A stretch of DNA of 64,000 nt from Phytopythium helicoides (taxonomy: Eukaryota; Oomycota; Peronosporomycetes; Pythiales; Pythiaceae): assembly GCA_024867545.1 (NCBI GenBank), contig JANFNE010000018.1, positions 1,054,001 through 1,118,000 on the forward strand, given 5' to 3'. Position numbers and translations under genes: made by a program. A model generated the notes under the pieces. It saw only the letters and a program-made list of their open reading frames with translations. It was not told the DNA's origin and searched no databases. Below are positions 9,608-21,300 of the stretch, one piece after another (the stretch's first letter is position 1; every line of letters begins with the position of its first letter).

Positions 9608-10678
9608 ATGAGCGGCAAGCAGAGCCCCGTGCGCATGGTGGTCATGCTGCCGCTGCTGTTCCTGATGAACAAGGTGGACTTTGAGGACGAGGGCACGCTG
9701 TTCCTGGCGCGCGTGGCGTTCGCGGTGGCGCAGCTGGTGGCGCTCGGCGCCGCCGTGTACGTCAAGAACGTGGTGCAGGTCAAGAACGACACGCGCAAGA
9801 TCTACGTGCCGGGCCAGAAGTCGCCGTTCGACCAGGCGCCCAACTTCGACGACCTCACGGAGACCACGTACGTGGCCTACGAGACGCAGAAGGCCAGCGA
9901 GTTCATCAAGCAGACCATGATCGGCGGCGGCATCGCCGCCTTCGTGCACTTTAAGATGGGCGTCAACCAGGTCATGGTCATCCAGGCCGTCATGGCGCCC
10001 TTCAACCTCTACGACAACCCGCTCGTGCGCGCCTACGTGCTGGGCCGCCGAGAGGGCCGCCTGTGGAACGAGCGCCTCGAGGGAGAGTCCAACGAGGAGG
10101 CTGCCGCTGCTGCCGGCAATGCTTCGACCACGACGACGACGACGACCACCACCACCACCAAGACGACGGTCAAGAAGACCAAGTCCATTGGTCAGACGCC
10201 AGAGGAGGCCATCGCTAAGGTGCTGGCGGCAGGCGTGGACGCCGACTTCGACGAGCTGTGGGATGTCGTCAAGAGCTCGGTCAACGCCAAGACCAAGGAG
10301 GACCAGTGGACGGCGCTCATGGTCGCCTGCGGCTCGCCCATCGACACGGACGAGTTCATCCGCAAGCTCATCGCTGCCGGCGCTGACGTGGCTGCCGTTG
10401 ATGGCGACGGATGGACGGCGCTGCACTGGAGCGCCTTCCACGGCCGCCCCGAGGCTGCTGAGACGCTGCTATCCAGCTGCTCGAGCGACAAGCTGGCGGA
10501 GCTGCTGAGCGCCAAGGCCTCGGACGGCCGCACGGCGCTCGAGGTCGCCAAGGGCGAGGAGAACGACGACGTGGTCGCAGTCATCAAGTCGTTCAGCTCC
10601 GGCGCGCCGACCAGCGCCGACAGCGCCAGCGACTCGAACGATCTGCGCCAGCGCAAGCCCATCGAGGACGTCGACTAA
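9608..10678 (+). CDS. Pho88/SND3-like ER membrane protein fused to ankyrin repeats
   Basis: The ATG at 9608-9610 gives about 356 residues. Residues 5-150 match the Pho88 family: a hydrophobic N-terminus (VVMLPLLFLMNKVDFED), ARVAFAVAQLVALGAAVY, the K-K-N-D-like VQVKNDTRKIYVPG and FIKQTMIGGGIAAFVHFKMG. Pho88, called SND3 in yeast, is an ER membrane protein that supports SRP-independent protein targeting and was first linked to phosphate transport. A poly-Thr/Lys linker follows near 170-190. Then come about three ankyrin-type repeats (DQWTALMVACGSP, GDGWTALHWSAFHGRPEAAE, DGRTALEVAKG) near 230-330 and an acidic tail. Yeast Pho88 is about 190 residues and lacks ankyrin repeats, so the fusion is notable; it could add a cytosolic interaction surface. 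The gene is convergent with SNRNP40, 141 bp away. Confidence 0.85.
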   Translation: MSGKQSPVRMVVMLPLLFLMNKVDFEDEGTLFLARVAFAVAQLVALGAAVYVKNVVQVKNDTRKIYVPGQKSPFDQAPNFDDLTETTYVAYETQKASEFIKQTMIGGGIAAFVHFKMGVNQVMVIQAVMAPFNLYDNPLVRAYVLGRREGRLWNERLEGESNEEAAAAAGNASTTTTTTTTTTTKTTVKKTKSIGQTPEEAIAKVLAAGVDADFDELWDVVKSSVNAKTKEDQWTALMVACGSPIDTDEFIRKLIAAGADVAAVDGDGWTALHWSAFHGRPEAAETLLSSCSSDKLAELLSAKASDGRTALEVAKGEENDDVVAVIKSFSSGAPTSADSASDSNDLRQRKPIEDVD

Positions 10679-10819
10679 ACCCGACCGACGGAAGCGTCCA
10701 CGCTGCGAGGGTGTGGCACGCAGTGGTAGTTAGACGATATGGGCACCGCCCGCTGCCTTGGAAATGCATTTCGTTGTTACCCCCAGCTATGTATCTCTCC
10801 TGTCTGTGTGCATGCTCTC

Positions 10820-12019
10820 CTACACCTCGGCCAGCTCGCCAAGGTAGATGTTCTTGTCAGAGCTGCAGGAGCCGACAATGGGCTCGCTCGGGTGGAACGC
10901 AACCTCGTTGACGCTGCCCGTGTGGCCTGGCAGGTGGTAGCGCAGGTTGCCTGAGTCGGCGTCCCACACGTAGACGTAGCGGTCCGCAGAGCCGCTACCC
11001 ACGAGCTTCATGTCGTGCGACCAGCCACAACGCAGCAGGGAGCGCTCGAAGCTGTGCTTGGCTCCCAGGAAAGTCTTTTGCAGGCGCTCGCCGGCCACGA
11101 ATGGCCGGACGTCCCACTTGCGCACGGTCGAGTCCATGGAGTTGGAGAGCACGAAAGCGCCGTCAGGGCTCAGCGCGACGCTGGTCACGATATCGCCGTG
11201 ACCCTGCAGTACGGAGCTGACCTCGTCCTTGCGCAGGTCCCACATCTTGATGTCGCCGTCCAGGCCGCCCGTGATGATGTGCCCGTTGTCGGCGCTGAAG
11301 CACACTGCCGTGAGCTGGAACGGGTCGGAGAACGTCTTGACGGCGCGCTTGTAGCGCACATCCCATAGCTTGGCCGTCGAGTCGTCGCTGACGCTTGCCA
11401 CCAACGTCGGGCCCTTGGTTACGGGGCACACGCTGTTGACCACACCTGTGTGTCCCGCCAGCTTCTTGACGCGCTGCATCGTCTGGTACAAGGCAGCAGC
11501 CGAGTTAGTTCAGATAGCGAGCACGCAGTGCAGAGCTGTCAGTGCCATACCTGGGCATCCCAGACCGCAACGGTCTTGTCGGCCGAGCATGACACAACAT
11601 GGGCGCTGTCGTAGGTCCACTGCACCTCGAGCACGGCGTTCTTGTGTCCCACAAGCACGCCGTAGTTGCGGTTCTCGCCGTAGACGTCCCAGAGCACTAG
11701 CAGCAGCCAATCGTCAGTTACAGCCAAGACCCACGCGCCCACGGGCCAGTCACGCACAGACGGTCTTGTCGAACGAGGCGGAGGCCAGGTGCTGGCCGCA
11801 GGGGCTGAACTTGAGCGAGTGCACGGCCGCGCCGTGGCCCGAAAGCAGCAGCGTCGGCGCCGCCAGCCCCGACGTGCGATCGCCCACGCGTCTCGGCGCC
11901 ACCACGCGCTCGCTCACCGCCACGATCTCCGACACACGCGAGCGCTTGGCCAGCTGCGCGCCGCCCGCCGCCACCGCGAGCGCCGTCTCCTCGTCGCCCG
12001 CGCGCCGCTTGCCCGCCAT
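10820..12019 (-). CDS. SNRNP40: U5 snRNP 40-kDa WD40 protein (SNRNP40/WDR57), three exons
   Basis: Exons are 11758-12019, 11551-11696 and 10820-11482. The introns are 61 nt (donor GTGCGT, acceptor CTAG) and 68 nt (GTATGG, ACCAG). The spliced CDS is 1,071 nt, 356 residues. After a basic N-terminus come seven WD40 blades: LLLSGHGAAVHSLKFSPCG, ADKTVAVWD, STAKLWDVR, GLDGDIKMWDLRK, STVRKWDVRPF, DRYVYVWD and a last blade with PGHTGSVNEVAFHPSEP. The phrases LLWDVYG, KRVKKLAGHT-like and the end SSDKNIYLGEL are very close to animal SNRNP40, a component of the U5 and tri-snRNP in the spliceosome. Splicing restores FDKTVLLWDVYG across intron 1, which confirms the junction. An initiator-like TCACTTTTTCC lies about 60 nt upstream. 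Confidence 0.95.
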
Positions 12020-12357
12020 GCTCGCTGGTTGGATTGGTTGCAAGTGGCGATTCACAATTGAATCGCGCTACGCTCCGGAAAAAGTGAGAAATAGTAGAGC
12101 TTGATGGCACGATTTTGCACATAATGATGCGGGATGAAGACGAGTTGGTTGCCGTGGGAAAGTTCATTGGGCGAGTTGCTTGCGGAGGCAACATGCGCGG
12201 CCCGCCTGTCGCTGAGGATCGAGGCGGCGCTGCGCTCTGGCGCTGCGTACATGGAGGCAGGCGGTCGGCGGTGTGAGTGGCCGCCTGCAGCTGGTCAACG
12301 AGAGGGTCTCGCGACCTTTTGGCCGCGTATCCAGTTCGAGATCCGCGTCAAAGCGAG
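12020..12357. other. Divergent intergenic region SNRNP40 / giant receptor
   Basis: The 338-bp region holds both promoters. On the minus strand TCTCACTTTTTCCGG (12075-12089) is an initiator-like match for SNRNP40. No gene is seen. Confidence 0.5.
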
Positions 12358-15300
12358 ATGACGGCGCTGGGGATGCTGCTGTTGCTGCTGCTGGCGCTCG
12401 CGAATTCGGCGCGCGCCACGTCGACGTGGAGCGTGGCGGTCTTCGGATCCAGCGGTGAGGGTGGCAGCGGTGGCTCGGCGTCTCTCGACGGCGATGGGAG
12501 CGCTGGCGTCACGTCGACGCGCTGCTTCTCGGCGTCGGAGCTCCCGGCGGACGCAGGCGTCGGCTTCTACCTCGACAACGCGCTCGCGTTGGAGATGAAT
12601 ACGCAGCTAGCGGTGGAATCTCTGGCGCTGGAGGCGGATGGAGAATGGCTGCTCGCGCTCGACCGCGACGGCGATGCACGGACGCTCGTTGTGTCCAAGG
12701 CGAGCGGAGCACTCACAATCTCGTTGCGCTTCTCGCTCGCGGCAAGTGCATCGCTCATGACTGATGAGTGCGTCCCTGAGTGCGAGACATGCCCAATCGG
12801 CTACATTTGCCCCTCGCGAGGCTCGACGCCGCAGCTTTGTCCGAGCCGCGCAACCAGCAACGCCAATCAAACGGCCTGTGTGCCGTGTCCAGCCGGCTAC
12901 GACTGTTCAGTGTCACCTTCTGCAGCGCCTAAGCCATGTGAAGCGGGGAGTTACAGTCTGGAAGGCGATGGAGTGTGCAGCCCATGCCCCAAGGGGTTCT
13001 ACTGCCCATCCACCACTGATGAACCGAAGCGCTGTGAAGGAGGAACCTACTCTCTTACCGGCTCGGTCAAGTGTCTCGACTGTCCAGCTGGATACCAGTG
13101 TGCCGAACCAAGTACAGACCCTGTGGAGTGTCCTCGATGGCACTACTCGCTCGCAACAAGCTCGGCATGCACACCGTGTCCCCCAGGAATGGATTGCTCG
13201 TCTCCTTCGACACTTCCAGTCCAGTGTGCGGCTGGCACGTACAGCACGACTACCGCATCGGCATGTATAACTTGCCCGCTCGACTACATTTGCCCAACCC
13301 CAACCAGCACTCCGCAGACCTGCCCAACGAAATCAATGAGCAATTTCAACCAGACAGCTTGCGTTCCATGTCCAGCAGGGTATGACTGCTCACCTCTTCC
13401 AACCTCCTCTCCAACGCCGTGCACAGCTGGATTCTACAGTTTGGAAGGGGACGGTGTGTGCAGCGTGTGTCCCAAAGGATACTTTTGTCCGTCAACAAGC
13501 GAGGCTCCAAGGCGCTGCGGAAGTGGATCCTATTCCCCTGCAGGATCGATCAAGTGCTATGATTGCCCAGCTGGGTATCAATGCAGCGAGCCTAGTACCG
13601 GCCCTGTAGCATGTCCCAAGTGGCACTACGCGTTGGCAGCAAGCGCAACCTGTACGCCATGCCCAGTGGGTTATGATTGTTCGTCGCCGTCATCGTTGCC
13701 TGCAGTTTGTCCATTCGGGACATACAGCATGACTACAGCTTCGGAGTGCTCAGTATGTCCGTTTGGTTATATTTGCCCGACAGCTGGCAGTGCTCCGCAA
13801 GCGTGCTCGACGGGGATGACAAGCAACACCAACCACACTGCATGTGTGGTCTGTCCTGCTGGTTACGACTGCTCACCACTTTTAGCAGCTCCAACACTAT
13901 GTGCTCCTGGCACGTATAGCCTTGAAGGTGATGCAACGTGCAGCTCGTGTCCCAAGGGCTACTACTGCGCGCTGTCGACGGAGGTGCCTAGGCGTTGCGG
14001 GTCTGGGACGTATTCTCCGTTGAATTCTCGCGAGTGCCTTGCTTGTCCAGCTGGATTCCAATGCCCTGAGCCAAGCTCCGATCCGATCGCATGCCCCAAG
14101 TGGCATTATTCATCAAATTCAAGTACAGCGTGCACACCTTGCCCAGCAGGAATGGATTGTTCTTCGCCATCCTCTCAGCCTGCAATCTGCGCAAATGGAA
14201 CATACAGTCTCACCCCAGCATCGCAGTGTCTACCTTGCCCAGCAGGTGCATCGTGCCAAGATCCCTCTCGGCCGCCAGTTGCGTGTGTGCCAGGAACATT
14301 TAGCATTGAAGGACAGATGCGGTGCACGGCGTGTGCACCTGGCCACTACTGCCCGTACACTGATCAAAACGTGCACCTCCCGTGCGCGGATGGAACTTAT
14401 GCCGAAAGTGGTGCCACCAAGTGTACTGCCTGCCCACTTGGCATGCAGTGCCCGCTCACGTCGCAAGCACTTCAGCAATCGTGTCCACTGGGAACATTTG
14501 CGCTCGGCGGGCAGCCGCAATGTTCGGATTGCCCGCCTGGATATCAGTGCCCTTCTCAGGATGGCAGTCAAAACTCTCCGTGTCCACTCGGGTGGTTCTC
14601 GCCTGGTGGCTCCCCGACCTGTACAAGATGTCCAGCAGGATACGCGTGTCCGGACCCAACAAGCGAGGATCCTGTTCCATGCGCGAGCGGATCGTACAGC
14701 TTGGGTGGTGCTGCAGCTTGCATTCCTTGTCCTGCTGGGTTTGCGTGTCCCGATACGACGGCGAAAGTGCTCGTTTCGTGCCAAGCGGGAACTTTCTCGG
14801 CTGGAGGAGCAGCTGAATGCACGCTGTGCCCCGCTGGGTACGAGTGCTTGTTCCGAAACAGCTCGGCTGTGACGCGATGCCCGGCTGGAACCTACTCTGA
14901 CGCCGGGTCAGCGTCGTGCGTTGATTGCCCTCGCGGGTATTTCTGCGAGTCTCCAGACGTAAGACCGCAGAACTGCACCGTTGGCTACTACAGCGCGATT
15001 CGAGCGACGAGTTGCGAGCCCTGTGAGCCAGGATACGAATGTCCGCGGTCAGATCAGCTCCCGCAGCCATGTCCAGTGGGCTACTACAGCGAAGGTGCAA
15101 CATCAACGTGTCGAGCTTGCAACCCCGGATATATGTGCAGTCTGGCTTCGACGTCACCAACTCCTCCAGAGGACGCGTGTCCAATGGGTGGGTACTGCAA
15201 CCCGCCAACGACGTTCTTTTTGTGCCCTGCTGGAACCGTGGGGAACGTCACAGCAGGAGAGGTGCGATGCAAAGCTCGTTGTATTCATTCAGTGAAGGCG

Positions 15301-18300
15301 CTGACCATGCCGGTGTTGATATGGTTGCCAGAGTTTGGACCATGCCTGCGCCCCGTGCCCGGAAGGCTATGCTTGCTCCATGGGAACAACGCCACTCACA
15401 AAACTGCCCTGTCCTCCTGGATACTACTGCCCTGAAGGAACGAAACGAGCGTCCCAGTTTCCGTGTCCTGCGGGGTCGTTCAATCCTCTATCTCTTCAAG
15501 CGAGCTACTCAGCGTGCATAACGTGTCCAGCAGGATCATACTGCCCCCAAGCAAGTTCCAGTCCAATTGCGTGCCCATTTGGATATTACTGCCCCGAAGG
15601 CACCGAGTCGGCATCGCAAACCCCATGTCCAGCAGGCACTTACAGCGGACCGCAGACGTCACTCTCGTTGGCATCGGAGTGCAAGACATGTGAGATCGGA
15701 AGCTACTGTCCCGAAGCCAGCAGTTCACCCACAGCGTGTCCGATGGGGACGTACAATCCTATCCAAGGTGCTGCTGGTGTTCATGAATGCCGCCCATGTC
15801 CTCCAGGGTGGGCTTGTCCTCACGTGGGGCAGTGGGAGTACGTGGATGTGTGCTCAGCTGGCCACTACTGTCCAAGTGGCACAATACTGCCAAACGCGTA
15901 TCCTTGCCCAGCCGGCACGTATACAGACAGAACGGATTTGATTCGTTCCGAGGACTGCACAGAGTGCCCTGAACGGCATGCGTGTCCCGAAGGAACAGGA
16001 GGAGACCAGAATCCTATGCGAAGCTGTGCACCTGGATTCTTTTGCCCCAACGGAACCCAGTACGAGTCCCAGTATCCCTGTCTGCCAGGCACGTGGAGCG
16101 CCGAGTCGACGCTGGCTGCTGCTGAGGAGTGCGAGATTTGCCCAACGGGCAAGTTTTGTGTTGGAGGAAAAGCTTACATCGACGGGGACTGCGCACCTGG
16201 ACATTATTGCCCACTTGGCACTCCGTCATCAACGAAGTTTCCTTGCCCGAGCGGCTCGTACACGTCAAAAACATCCTTGTTCGAGCCTGAACAGTGCGAT
16301 GACTGCCCTCCTGGGTCTTATTGCCCGGAGGGCTCAACGGCACCAATCCCATGTAAACCTGGAAGCTACTCATCGCGAAACAAAACGCAGACTGTTGGAC
16401 CAGGGACAGGATGGCCGTCGTGTACGATGTGTCCAGCAGGCTACTTTTGCGTTGAAGGCTCCGTGACTCCGACCCCATGTGGACTAGGAAAATTTTCGGC
16501 TTCTGGTGCCAAAGCCTGCACAACTTGCTCAGCTGGGTACTTTTGTGCAGATTCTGCAACGACCGATGTGAATATGACTAGCCGCGATGGTAGCTGGACA
16601 TCGCCAGGAGCCCGATTCGGAGCTTGCTACAACGGCACATATTGCCCATCTGGAAGTTCTCGAGAGCCTGCTCTGGAATTGGATGCCTGCCCCGCTGGAT
16701 ATTACTGTCCGACTGCGACACCATCGCCATTGATATGTCCGGCTGGCACATATAGCAATCGGACTGGTCTCGACGGGATTGACGATTGCACGCCAACGCC
16801 GGCTGGATTCTTTAGCACTGCAGGAGCACTTGCACCTACCGGCGAATGCTCTCCAGGTTTCTATTGTCCCATACGATCGACGTCTCGGACTCAAGTTCCA
16901 TGCCCAGCACGATACTATCTAAATCGCACTCGTGGTGAAAACGAAGACGATTGCGCTTTATGCGTTGCCGGAGGGTATTGTCCCATCGGCACTGCGTTCC
17001 CAATTGCATGCCCTGCCGGATACTACTGCCGCACCGGTGTAGCAGTACCGGCTCCGTGTCCCATTGGTACTTATGCGAACGCAACGGGGCTCACTCGAGT
17101 TGAAGATTGTATTGCGTGCCCTCCAGGACAATATTGCGATGCAACTGCACTCACGACGCCGAGAGGGCCGTGCGATCCCGGTTACTACTGTACTATTGGC
17201 GCCTACACTTCCGCTCCGATGGACTTTGAGTCCACACTCTTCATATACGGAGTGCGGAATCGCCACACCGGAGCACCTTGTCCTCCTGGTTCGTACTGCC
17301 CCCTTGGCTCAGCCACGCCAACGCCATGTCCCCTTGGAACATACTCGAATGCGACAGGATTGCAGACATCGTCCGAGTGTGTGGCATGCCCAGCCGGCGA
17401 GTACTGTGCGACTCGAGGCCTTCTTGAACCCACTGGGCTTTGCCAGCCTGGCTACTTCTGCGTCGGTGAAGCGCAAGTGGCCACGCAAAATCAGACGCCA
17501 GCTGGACACTACTCGTTGGAGGGAGCAGCGGAGCCAACCCCGTGTCCACCAGGAACATTCAATCTCTATCCAGGTCGAGAGCAATGTCTTGACTGCCCTG
17601 CAGGCTACTACTGTGGCAAAGGAGCACCGGGAACGATAACGCCAGAGCTTTGCCCCGTTGGAAGTTACTGCCCTTCTGCAACAAGTTTGCCAAAGCTTTG
17701 TCCTCCTGGGACATATTCGGATCTAGAAGGACTGGTCGAGGTGGATCAGTGCACCGCGTGCCCACCGGGCTCTTATTGTGACTCGTACGGTCTCTCTGAG
17801 CCAAGCGGGCTGTGTCTCGAAGGCTTTTTGTGCACCGGAAGCTCGCCTGCGAACAATCCAAAGGATCAAAACTATGGAATGGAGTGTCCAATTGGTCACT
17901 ATTGTCCTGTTGGGACCCCACGCGCGATTGCATGCCCTGCTGGAACATTTCGACCGTCAATTAGTGGTACTGGTTTATCATCTTGCTCGGCATGCCCAGG
18001 TGGAAAGTACTGTAGTGATTCTGCTCTTTCCGCCCCGTCAGGAGTTTGCACTGCAGGTTTCTACTGCTCGTCCGGTTCATCCTCCTCCACGCCAACGGAT
18101 GGCATGACAGGAAATATATGCCCCCCGGGATTCTACTGCCCGGAAGCTAGTGTAGCTCCAATCAAGTGCGAAGCTGCCACTTTTGCGAAGGATTCTGGCC
18201 AAGTGCTGTGTGATCCGTGTCCAGAAGGGTTTTATTGCGATGGGATCACGACTGACCGCGCTCAGATATGCCCTCGAGGATACTATTGCCCAGCTCAAAC

Positions 18301-21300
18301 TGGAGCAACTCCGACACCGTGTTCCCTCGGATCGTTCAGCAACATCACGGGCCTGATATTGAGCAGTCAGTGCGCCTCCTGTACTCCAGGGTTCTACTGC
18401 GACTCATTTGCGCTTCAAAAGCCCACTGGACTATGTGCAGCCGGCTCGTACTGTCCTTCAGCGTCAGTCAATGCCTTTGGGAAGACTGCGGGCGACGTTG
18501 CATCGGCAATGGATACCCATCGAAATTGCCCACGCGGATTTTACTGCCCCGAAGGAACGTATGCTCCAGTAGCGTGTCCTCAGGGAACATATTCAAATGC
18601 AACTAGCCTCTCGTCTCGATGGCAGTGCCGATATTGCGACGCTGGGAGCTACTGTGCTGACGCCGGAATCACACAACCAAGTGGGTTATGCTCTTCAGGC
18701 TACTACTGCCAGCGTAACAACACAACTCCGTCACCGACGATTGGGGTCGCGGAACTTTCAATTGTTGTTACATTTGCTGGGAATTCGACTGCCGGAACGA
18801 ACACAACTTCATCTATTCTGCAAGAGGCATTTGGTGGCGATTTGTGCCCGTTGGGTTCGTTTTGCCGAGTGGGATCAATTAACCCTGAGCCGTGTCCAGT
18901 GGGCACTTTCGCGGACGAAGTTGGTCTCTCACTGTGCAAGCCTTGCCCAGCTGGATTTTTTTGTGATCTTGGAAGCACTGACTACCACCTTCACCCGTGT
19001 CCAATGGGATACTATTGCCCAGAAGGGACGCTGTTAAGCGGGCTGCAATTTCCATGTCCACCTGGCACGTACGGGAATCGACCTGGCCTCCAGAGCTTCG
19101 AGCAGTGTACTCCAGCGCCCGGTGGCATGTACGTCGATGTCTATGGAGCTACTGAGCCCGCTGGGACTTGTTGGAGTGGGTTCTATTGTTCTGGAAGATC
19201 AATCACGGCAACACCCACCCAAGCTACTAGCTACGGTGGCCCCTGTTTGCCTGGCACGAACTGCCCGAATGCATCAGCGGTTCCGATCGTGTGCGATGCA
19301 GGCAAATACTGCGCTTCCACAAACACTCAGCAAGCGCTCCCATGTGCTGCAGGCTACTACTGCATCCAGGGATCCTATACAGCAACCCCCACTGGTGAAA
19401 CGAATGCAGTCGGGGTTGTTGGCGATGTGTGCACAGCGGGTCACTTTTGTCCTCAAGGCACCAGTAACCCCGAGCCATGCCCACCTGGAACTTACTCCCC
19501 GAATACGAAAAATACCCAAGTGGAAGATTGCGCTCCGTGCCCTCCTGGGTTTCTTTGTGCCGAGTCCGGGATAGCCAACCCCTCTGTTCCGTGCCCTGGG
19601 GGATTCTACTGCACTGGCAGCGACCGAATCGCGAATTTGCGCTGTCCTCTTGGCTCAGAATGTCCGCAAGGGTCATCGGCTCCACGAGCATGTGCTGCTG
19701 GATCGTACTCAGATGAGTTGGAACTTGCAGCATGCAAGGCTTGCCCCGCTGGATCTTTCTGCGAACAAGGATGTGCATCACCACAGCCGTGTCCAAAGGG
19801 ATTCTATTGCCCGCAATCCACGTCGGCCGGTACGAATTACGCTTGCCCAGCGGGGACTTATGGCGACAAGATTTCGCTCGCAGCAGCATCGGAATGCGCT
19901 CCATGTCCCGCAGGAAAGTTCTGCTCCGGCCAAGCGCCAACCGATTCGTGGTCAGGTGACTGTGGTCCAGGCTACTTTTGTTCTGGAGGAGCAAGTTCAC
20001 CCAAACCGAGTGCAAATGATGAATTGGTAACGGGAGGAATGTGTGCCGGCGGCTTCATGTGCTTTGGTGGTGCTACTCTGCCCGACCCTGTTGACAATAT
20101 TACTGGCCGTGGATGTGATCCTGGATATTACTGCCCACCAGGATCGAGCAGTCAGCTGCGATGTCCCAAGGGATCATATAGTAGTGATTCACGGCAGTCT
20201 TCGTGCACGACGTGTCCTGCCGGAAAATACTGTGACACAAACACCACAACTCCAGCTCCGTGCCCACTGCGATTCTATTGTCCAACCGGTACTCAAGAAC
20301 CCATTCTTTGCCGGAGTGGCACTTATGGAGCCACCACCGAGCTGACCAGCGCGATGGAGTGTGCCTCTTGCCCAGCTGGAAGTTACTGTGTGGACGGTCG
20401 AGTGACAGCTTCGTGTGCAGCAGGATACTACTGTAAAGTAGCTAACCACGCGCCGACGCCAATGGCGGAGCTCATCGTTTCTGACCTTGACGATCTAAAC
20501 ATCACTACGGCTTTTGGAGGTCCCTGCCCTGTTGGTCATTACTGCCCAGAAGGAGTTCTGGATCCAATTCCGTGTCCAAATGGGCTCGCTCGGCTCACTA
20601 CTCTCGCAGCAAGTGTAGGAGACTGCGCACCTTGCCCTGCTGGATATAGCTGTGCAAGCGGTGCGTTCACAATACCTTGCCCTGCGGGAGCATATTGTCC
20701 GTATAGTAAAGGTGCGCAAGAATGTCCTGAAGGGACGTACAATCCGATCGAGGGAAAAGCAAACCTTGAGGACTGCTTGCCGTGTGACGCCGGAAAACTG
20801 TGCAACCGAACTGGAATATTGGACCTTACCGACTATGACTGTCCTCCAGGTTATTACTGTCTTCGAGGAGCACGAGAGCCAACCCAGTGCCCTGCTGGCT
20901 CTTATCGCTCGGTCGGAGGCGCAACAAGTGCAGAAGACTGTGATCCTTGCTTTGAAGGCTCGTTTTGCATCCCTGGGTCGATTTTCCCCGAAGTTTGCGA
21001 CTCCGCAGTCTACTGTCCGATTGGCTCTGGTGCCCCAATTTTGTGTCCAGGTGGTAGTTACTGCCCGTTTAACAGCTCCGTTCCAACTGTGTGTCCAGCC
21101 GGAACGTATTGCCCAGATGGCTCTTCCTTCAAGCTACCATGCACGCATGGTCACTACTGTCCTTCGAACTCGTCGGTACAGATTCCGTGCCCGCTCGGCT
21201 ACTTCGGACGAATTCCACCGCTGTTTGGCGCATACACATCCATATCGACGGCATGTGAGGCATGTCCTCCCGGAACATACGGCATCGATGCTAATCGATC

